Notes under the pieces: model-generated
Database searches by the model: none
What the model was told of the DNA's origin: nothing
What the model saw: the letters and a program-made list of their open reading frames with translations, nothing else
Made by a program: the position numbers and the translations under genes
DNA from: an uncultured Clostridia bacterium
GTDB taxonomy: Bacteria; Bacillota; Clostridia; Oscillospirales; Oscillospiraceae
DNA: 49,678 bases
NCBI GenBank assembly: GCA_946625125.1
Contig: CAMOSU010000006.1
Coordinates: forward strand, 1 to 49,678
Direction of reading: 5' to 3'
Part shown: positions 44,217 through 49,678 of the stretch, in pieces
How positions within the stretch are numbered: the stretch's first letter is position 1
Layout of the letters: every line of letters starts with the position of its first letter

Positions 44217-45812
44217 ATGAAGACCAAGAGAATTGTTGCAATGCTGCTTGCTCTCGTAATGGTTTTCGCTCTGGCTGCCTGTGCTCAGACTGAGGGCGGC
44301 AAGGAAACCAACAATGCAAGCGGCGAAGCGACCCCCACTGAGACAGGCTCCGGCAGCCAACTGGCCGGCACCTACAAGATCACCGTCTGGACCGGTGAGG
44401 ACGCCGTCGAGCTGACCAAGACCCAGATCGACAACTTCAACAAAGAGAACACTGACGGCATCGTTTTCGAGTACGAGGTCAACCCCGTCTCCGAGGCCAC
44501 CGCTGCCGATCAGATGCTGGTGGACGTCCAGGCCGGCGCCGACCTGTACTGCTTCGCGCAGGACCAGTTCGCCCGTCTGGTTCAGGGCAACGCTCTGAAC
44601 GCGCTGGGCGCCAAGGCCGCTGAGACCGTCATTTCCGCCAACGACCCCGTGGTCGTGGCTGCCGGTACCTCCGGCGACACCCTGTACGCCTACCCCATGA
44701 CCTCCGATAACGGCTACTTCATGTACTACGACAAGTCCGTTATCCCCGAAGAGGACATCGACTCCCTGGAGGCCCTGATTGCTGACTGCGAGGGCGCCGG
44801 CAAGTTCTTCGCCTTCGAGACCAACACCTCCGCCTGGTACCTGGCTTCCTGGTTCTTCGGCACCGGCTGCGTCTCCGAGTGGACCACCAATGACGACGGC
44901 GAGTTCGTCTCCGTCAACGACACCTTCAACTCCGCCAACGGCCTCATCGCCGTCAAGGGCATGAAGAAGCTGCTGGACTCCCCCTGCAACCTCAGCTCCT
45001 CCTCCGCCGACTCCTTCGCCAACGGCGCCGCCGTTGTGGTCACCGGCACCTGGGCCTATGAGGCCGTCAAGGACATCCTGGGTGACAACATGGGCGTTGC
45101 CGACCTGCCCTCCTTCGAGGTGGACGGCAAGGAGTACCACCTGGGCTCCTTCAACGGCTGCAAGCTCATGGGCGTCAAGCCCCAGGGCGACGACACCGTG
45201 AAGCAGGCTGCCCTGCACAAGCTGGCGCAGTACCTCACCGACGAGACCCGTCAGATGGAGCGCTTCGAGGCTCTGTCCTGGGGCCCCGCCAACCTGAACG
45301 ACCAGGCCAATGAGAAGGTCCAGGCCAACCCCGGCCTCGCCGCTCTGCTCCAGCAGAACCAGTACTCCGTGCCTCAGGGCCAGATCCACGGCTCCTGGTG
45401 GGACATCGCCAAGGTCATTGCGGACGACGTGAAGGCCGCCAAGGACGACGCCGGCCTGCAGGCCGCTCTGGACAACTACTACAACAAGATCGACGCTCTG
45501 TTCAACCTGGACAGCTCCAAGCTGCTCTTCGTGGGCGCCTGGAACGGCTGGAACAACGCCGACGAGGCTGACACCTACTACCTGGTGGACGGCTCCGTCA
45601 CCCTGGACGTTCCCGAGTCCGACTACATGGGCGGCCGGATCGTGACCCCCGGCGACTGGGGCACCGACAAGGGCTTCGCGCAGGTCACCACCGGCGCTGA
45701 GCTGATTCAGGATCTGGGCGAGGACAACCCCGACAACAACATCGTCTTTGTCGAGCCCGGCAACTACACCGTCACCTGGGACGGCACTGCCATCACCATC
45801 GTCAAGAACTGA
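44217..45812 (+). CDS. maltose-type extracellular solute-binding lipoprotein with extra C-terminal module
   Basis: Lipobox ALAAC; MalE-like body (YKITVWTGEDAVELTKTQIDNFNKEN...); about 100-aa beta-rich tail (LLFVGAWNGWNN...FVEPGNYTVTWDGTAITIV). Confidence 0.9.
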   Translation: MKTKRIVAMLLALVMVFALAACAQTEGGKETNNASGEATPTETGSGSQLAGTYKITVWTGEDAVELTKTQIDNFNKENTDGIVFEYEVNPVSEATAADQMLVDVQAGADLYCFAQDQFARLVQGNALNALGAKAAETVISANDPVVVAAGTSGDTLYAYPMTSDNGYFMYYDKSVIPEEDIDSLEALIADCEGAGKFFAFETNTSAWYLASWFFGTGCVSEWTTNDDGEFVSVNDTFNSANGLIAVKGMKKLLDSPCNLSSSSADSFANGAAVVVTGTWAYEAVKDILGDNMGVADLPSFEVDGKEYHLGSFNGCKLMGVKPQGDDTVKQAALHKLAQYLTDETRQMERFEALSWGPANLNDQANEKVQANPGLAALLQQNQYSVPQGQIHGSWWDIAKVIADDVKAAKDDAGLQAALDNYYNKIDALFNLDSSKLLFVGAWNGWNNADEADTYYLVDGSVTLDVPESDYMGGRIVTPGDWGTDKGFAQVTTGAELIQDLGEDNPDNNIVFVEPGNYTVTWDGTAITIVKN

Positions 45813-45902
45813 TTTGCTCATTCGCGGCTCCTGAGAGCCACACAATTCAAAGCTCCAAAGTGAAACAGAATAAACTTTGGCTGAACCGAATTGATGAAAC
45901 AC

Positions 45903-45942
45903 TTGGTTGGAGTCAAGGTCTCCTTGGCTCCAACCAACTTTT
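45903..45942 (+). terminator. intercistronic hairpin with T-tract between binding-protein and permease genes
   Basis: TTGGTTGGAGTCAAGG-tct-CCTTGGCTCCAACCAA-cttttt (16-bp stem, one G:U). Confidence 0.8.
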
Positions 45943-45959
45943 TGTAAAAGGGGCGAAGT

Positions 45960-47501
45960 ATGAAAATACAAAGTGAAATGGAATACTTGAAGCTCTCAAA
46001 GTGGCATAAATTCCTCTACCGTCTGCTGAGCTTTTTCAAGGCCATTCCGAAAAAGATCGGGGGCGGCTTCGCGGCCATCGGCCGTTTCTTCAAAAACCTT
46101 GTCCTCGGCATTGGCCGGGGCTGCAGGGACATTGTTGCCACCTTCGTAAAGGGCGACTGGAAAACCAAGCTCTCCTACGTGTTTATGGGCTTTGGCAACA
46201 TCGCCCGGGGTCAGGTGCTCCGGGGCGTGATGTTTTTGCTCTTTGAGCTGGTGTTTCTGTACTACATGATTTTCGGCGGCGGCGTCTACTACCTGCGGAT
46301 GCTGGCCTCCCTGGGGCTTCAGGGTCCCAGCAAGGAATACAATGAGATCCTGGACCAGTACACTGTGGTTCCCCACGACAATTCCTTCCGCATCCTTCTC
46401 TACGGCGTGCTCACCATTTTCTTTGTCATTGCCTTCCTCTATACCTGGCGGGCCAACATCCGTCAGAACAAGATCGCGGAGGAGATTCTGCGCTCCGGCA
46501 AGCCTCTCAAAAGCGGCCGGGACGACCTGCGCTCCATGGTGGACGACAACTTCCACAAGACGCTTCTGGCCCTGCCTTTGACGGGCATTCTGGTCTTTAC
46601 GGTGATGCCCATTTTCTTCATGATTCTGGTGGCCTTCACCAACTACAACGCCGCCAAGAACGACGGCTTCAACAACGCGCTCTTCACCTGGGTGGGCTTT
46701 GAGAACTTCAAAACCATCTTTGCCGGAGAGGTCAACGGCGTCAATTACTCCGCGGCCTTCGGGGAGATCCTGCTCTGGACCCTGGTGTGGGCCTTCTTTG
46801 CCACCTTCACCAACTACTTCCTGGGGGTCTTCGTGGCGATGATGATCAACAAGAAGGGCATCAAGCTGAAAAAGCTCTGGCGTACCGTTCTGATTCTGAC
46901 CATCGCCATTCCCCAGTTCATCTCCCTGCTGTATGTCTCCCGAATGTTCGCCCTGAACGGGCTGGTCAACGGCGCCTTGAAATCTCTGGGCATCATCAGC
47001 CAGTCCATCGACTTCTGGGGGACTCCAACCCTGGCCCGGATCATGGTCATCGTTATCAACATCTGGATCGGCATTCCCTATCTGATGCTGATTGCCACCG
47101 GCATTCTGATGAACATTCCCGCGGACCTCTATGAGTCCTCCAAGATCGACGGCGCCAGCGGCTGGAAGCAGTTCTCCAAGATCACCCTGCCCTACATGCT
47201 GTTCATCACGGGTCCCTATCTGCTCACCAGCTTCACCTCCAACATGAACAACTTCAACGTCATCTACCTGCTCAGCGGCGGCGGCCCCACCAACACCAAC
47301 CCCGCCATCTCCGGCGCGGCCGGCGCGGTGGGCTACACCGACCTGCTGATCACCTGGCTCTTTAAGATCACCACCTCCGGCGAGTCCAAGTATTACCTGG
47401 CCTCCGTGGTGGGCATTCTGGTGTTCATTGTGGTGGCTGTGATTTCCCTGATTGTCTACAGCGTTCTGCCTTCCGTCAAGAATGAGGAGGACTTCCAATG
47501 A
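45960..47501 (+). CDS. sugar ABC transporter permease, MalF-like
   Basis: EAA-type motif LYESSKIDGASGWKQFSKITLPYM; 513 aa with N-terminal extension. Confidence 0.92.
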   Translation: MKIQSEMEYLKLSKWHKFLYRLLSFFKAIPKKIGGGFAAIGRFFKNLVLGIGRGCRDIVATFVKGDWKTKLSYVFMGFGNIARGQVLRGVMFLLFELVFLYYMIFGGGVYYLRMLASLGLQGPSKEYNEILDQYTVVPHDNSFRILLYGVLTIFFVIAFLYTWRANIRQNKIAEEILRSGKPLKSGRDDLRSMVDDNFHKTLLALPLTGILVFTVMPIFFMILVAFTNYNAAKNDGFNNALFTWVGFENFKTIFAGEVNGVNYSAAFGEILLWTLVWAFFATFTNYFLGVFVAMMINKKGIKLKKLWRTVLILTIAIPQFISLLYVSRMFALNGLVNGALKSLGIISQSIDFWGTPTLARIMVIVINIWIGIPYLMLIATGILMNIPADLYESSKIDGASGWKQFSKITLPYMLFITGPYLLTSFTSNMNNFNVIYLLSGGGPTNTNPAISGAAGAVGYTDLLITWLFKITTSGESKYYLASVVGILVFIVVAVISLIVYSVLPSVKNEEDFQ

Positions 47502-48394
47502 GTAAACAACGTGACGAAGCCCAGGCTGTTATGAAGCAGCACATGGGTCTGAAAGCCTCTGCGCGGATCAGCAACACCGTGATCTACGTGATTCTGATTC
47601 TCATGAGCATCATCTGGCTCATTCCCTTTGTCTGCATCGTCCTCCAGTCCTTCCGGGTGGAGAGCACCTACCAGGTGGGCTATGTGATCCCCAAGCAGTG
47701 GGGGCTGGACAACTATAAGAATCTGATGAATACCAACTTCCCCAAGTGGTATCTCAACACCTTCATCATGGCCCTGGCCGTGGCGGTGATCCAGACCATC
47801 ATTGTGCTTTGCATGTCCTACACCCTCTCCCGCTTCCGCTTCAAGCTCCGCCAGGGCCTTATGAAGTTCATGCTGATTCTGGGCATGTTCCCCGGCATGC
47901 TGGCTATGATCATCCTCTACCGGGTTCTGGACGATCTGCATCTCTCCGGCCAGTACGGCAACTCCGTCCCCGGCCTGATTCTGGTGTACGTGGCCTCCTC
48001 CGGTATGGGCTACTACGTCTCCAAGGGCTTCTTTGACACCATTCCCAAGTCCCTGGACGAAGCCGCCCGGGTGGACGGCGCCACCCGCGCCCAGGTCCTG
48101 TACAAGATCATTCTGCCTCTGGCCAAGCCCATCGTCATTTACACCATCCTGACCGCCTTTATGGGTCCCTGGGGCGATTTCGTCTTTGCCCGTTACGTCT
48201 CCCAGATGGTCCCCAAGGCCATGAACGTAGCCGTGGGTCTCCAGTCCTGGCTGGCCACGGATACCATGACCCACAACAACTACACCCTCTTCTGCGCGGG
48301 CGGCGTTGTGGTAGCCATCCCCGTGGCAGTGCTGTTCATGTGCCTGCAGAGGTACTATGTGGAAGGTGTCACCGGCGGCGCCGTCAAGGGCTGA
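47498..48394 (+). CDS. sugar ABC transporter permease, MalG-like
   Basis: EAA motif LDEAARVDGATRAQVLYKIILPLAKP; ATGA overlap with upstream gene. Confidence 0.93.
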   Translation: MSKQRDEAQAVMKQHMGLKASARISNTVIYVILILMSIIWLIPFVCIVLQSFRVESTYQVGYVIPKQWGLDNYKNLMNTNFPKWYLNTFIMALAVAVIQTIIVLCMSYTLSRFRFKLRQGLMKFMLILGMFPGMLAMIILYRVLDDLHLSGQYGNSVPGLILVYVASSGMGYYVSKGFFDTIPKSLDEAARVDGATRAQVLYKIILPLAKPIVIYTILTAFMGPWGDFVFARYVSQMVPKAMNVAVGLQSWLATDTMTHNNYTLFCAGGVVVAIPVAVLFMCLQRYYVEGVTGGAVKG

Positions 48395-48429
48395 TCCGGC
48401 GATCATGCAGTGAAAAGGAGAATCATAAT

Positions 48430-49551
48430 ATGGCAAGTGTAAAACTGACGAATGTCAAGAAAATCTATGACAACAAGGTGGAGGTTGTCCACGACTTCAA
48501 TCTGGAGATCAAAGACAAGGAGTTTGTGGTCTTTGTCGGCCCCTCCGGCTGCGGCAAGTCCACCACCCTGCGTATGATCGCCGGTCTGGAGGAGATCAGC
48601 GGCGGCACCGTGGAGATCGACGGCGTGGTGGTCAACGATCTGCAGCCCAAGGACCGGAACATCGCCATGGTCTTCCAGAACTACGCCCTGTATCCCCACA
48701 TGACGGTCTATGACAACATCGCCTTCTCCCTCCGGCTGAAGAAAATGCCCGAGGATCTGATCTACGAGAAGGTCACCAACGCCGCGGAGATCCTGGGCAT
48801 CACCGAGTATCTGATGCGGAAGCCCAGAGCCCTCTCCGGCGGCCAGCGGCAGCGTGTGGCCATCGGCCGCGCCATGGTCCGGGATTCCAAGGTCTTCCTC
48901 ATGGACGAGCCTCTGTCCAACCTGGACGCCAAGCTTCGCAATCAGATGCGTGCCGAGATCATCCTGCTCCGGAAGAAGCTGGATACCACCTTCATCTACG
49001 TCACCCATGACCAGACCGAGGCCATGACCCTGGCCGACCGGATCGTGATCATGAAGGACGGCTACATTATGCAGGTGGACACCCCCGCCCAGTGCTTCGA
49101 CATGCCCGCCAACCTCTTCGTGGCGGAGTTCATCGGCGCTCCCAAGATGAACATTGTCAAGACCGACCTGATCCTGGAGAACGGAAAGTACTACGTCACC
49201 CCCTTCGGCGCCAAGATCGAGGTTACCGGCGAGAAGGGCAAGGAGCTGGCCAAGCGCAATGTCAAGCCCGGCAAGGTCCTCCTGGGCGTCCGGCCCGAGC
49301 ATATCACTCTGGCCCCCAAGGGCGAAGGCATCGCCACCCGCCTGGAGGTCAACGAGATGATGGGCTCCGAGCTCCATCTGCACGTCTACACCGAGGATGA
49401 GACACGCCTGATCGTCCGGGTCCCCACCATTGCCCTCACCACCGAGCAGCGCGGCAGTATGACCTACGGCGCCCCTCTGAACATCAGCTTCGAGGGCAAG
49501 GTCATGCACTTCTTTGACCCCGAGACCGAGAAGAACCTGCTCTGCGACTGA
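48430..49551 (+). CDS. sugar ABC transporter ATPase, MalK/MsmK/UgpC-like
   Basis: GPSGCGKSTTLRMIAGLE, LSGGQRQRVAIGRAMV, VFLMDEPLSNLDAKLR, C-terminal TOBE-like region. Confidence 0.95.
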   Translation: MASVKLTNVKKIYDNKVEVVHDFNLEIKDKEFVVFVGPSGCGKSTTLRMIAGLEEISGGTVEIDGVVVNDLQPKDRNIAMVFQNYALYPHMTVYDNIAFSLRLKKMPEDLIYEKVTNAAEILGITEYLMRKPRALSGGQRQRVAIGRAMVRDSKVFLMDEPLSNLDAKLRNQMRAEIILLRKKLDTTFIYVTHDQTEAMTLADRIVIMKDGYIMQVDTPAQCFDMPANLFVAEFIGAPKMNIVKTDLILENGKYYVTPFGAKIEVTGEKGKELAKRNVKPGKVLLGVRPEHITLAPKGEGIATRLEVNEMMGSELHLHVYTEDETRLIVRVPTIALTTEQRGSMTYGAPLNISFEGKVMHFFDPETEKNLLCD

Positions 49552-49567
49552 TCCCCGTCGCCTGCTG

Positions 49568-49599
49568 CGGGGCCCCAAGATCCTTGGGGCCCCGTGTTT
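49568..49599 (+). terminator. intrinsic terminator
   Basis: CGGGGCCCCAAG-atc-CTTGGGGCCCCG-tgttt. Confidence 0.88.
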
Positions 49600-49678
49600 T
49601 CACTGAGTATCGGGATTTGTGGTTTTCTCCGCAAAACCTCCCCTGCTTGCAGGGGAGGTGCCCCAGTGCGAAGCCGCC

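Noticed and set aside
1-49678. tRNA, rRNA, integrase or prophage genes
   Set aside because: None recognised on either strand by reading; DnaD/DnaC-like genes at 13.5-15.4 kb are in a normal chromosomal context rather than phage.

Overview
High-GC chromosomal window that looks like an Oscillospiraceae/Clostridia-type spore former (inference from gene content). Both ends appear to run past the window. Most of it is ordinary housekeeping, sporulation and sugar-uptake coding: DUF6056 and DUF362/ferredoxin proteins, a Se-dependent-type xanthine dehydrogenase, a parvulin lipoprotein, a DnaD/DnaC-like pair, a GT2-DUF5662-HprK-like operon, an acyl-CoA ligase/DUF1624/E2-like cluster, sigG, an M3 peptidase, mutY, an SLC45-type MFS transporter, GDPD, MATE, trmK-Nif3, YebC, CIRCE-controlled clpB, dpsAB with spoVAC, and a GH13/GH53 plus MalEFGK-type ABC locus. 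The most unusual part is a lower-GC, AT-rich island at about 5.75-11.2 kb. It encodes a polytopic membrane protein with a large cytosolic domain, followed 1 nt later by a 959-aa protein that I cannot assign to a family. That protein has what look like three N-terminal ferredoxin-like/Lrp-RAM-like repeats and a C-terminal HECFH...ExxxD putative zinc-metallopeptidase signature. Its stop codon overlaps the start of a lipoprotein gene. A perfect 16-bp hairpin terminator/attenuator sits just upstream. This is the best candidate for an undescribed system here. Secondary points are several families of palindromic tandem or dispersed repeats (8 x 90/108 bp next to sigG, 8 x 33 bp after the MATE gene, and a ~150-bp foldback element), an E2-like acyltransferase with His replaced by Glu in its active-site motif, and a solute-binding protein with an extra C-terminal beta-rich module. 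All family calls are from reading the sequence; no searches were run.
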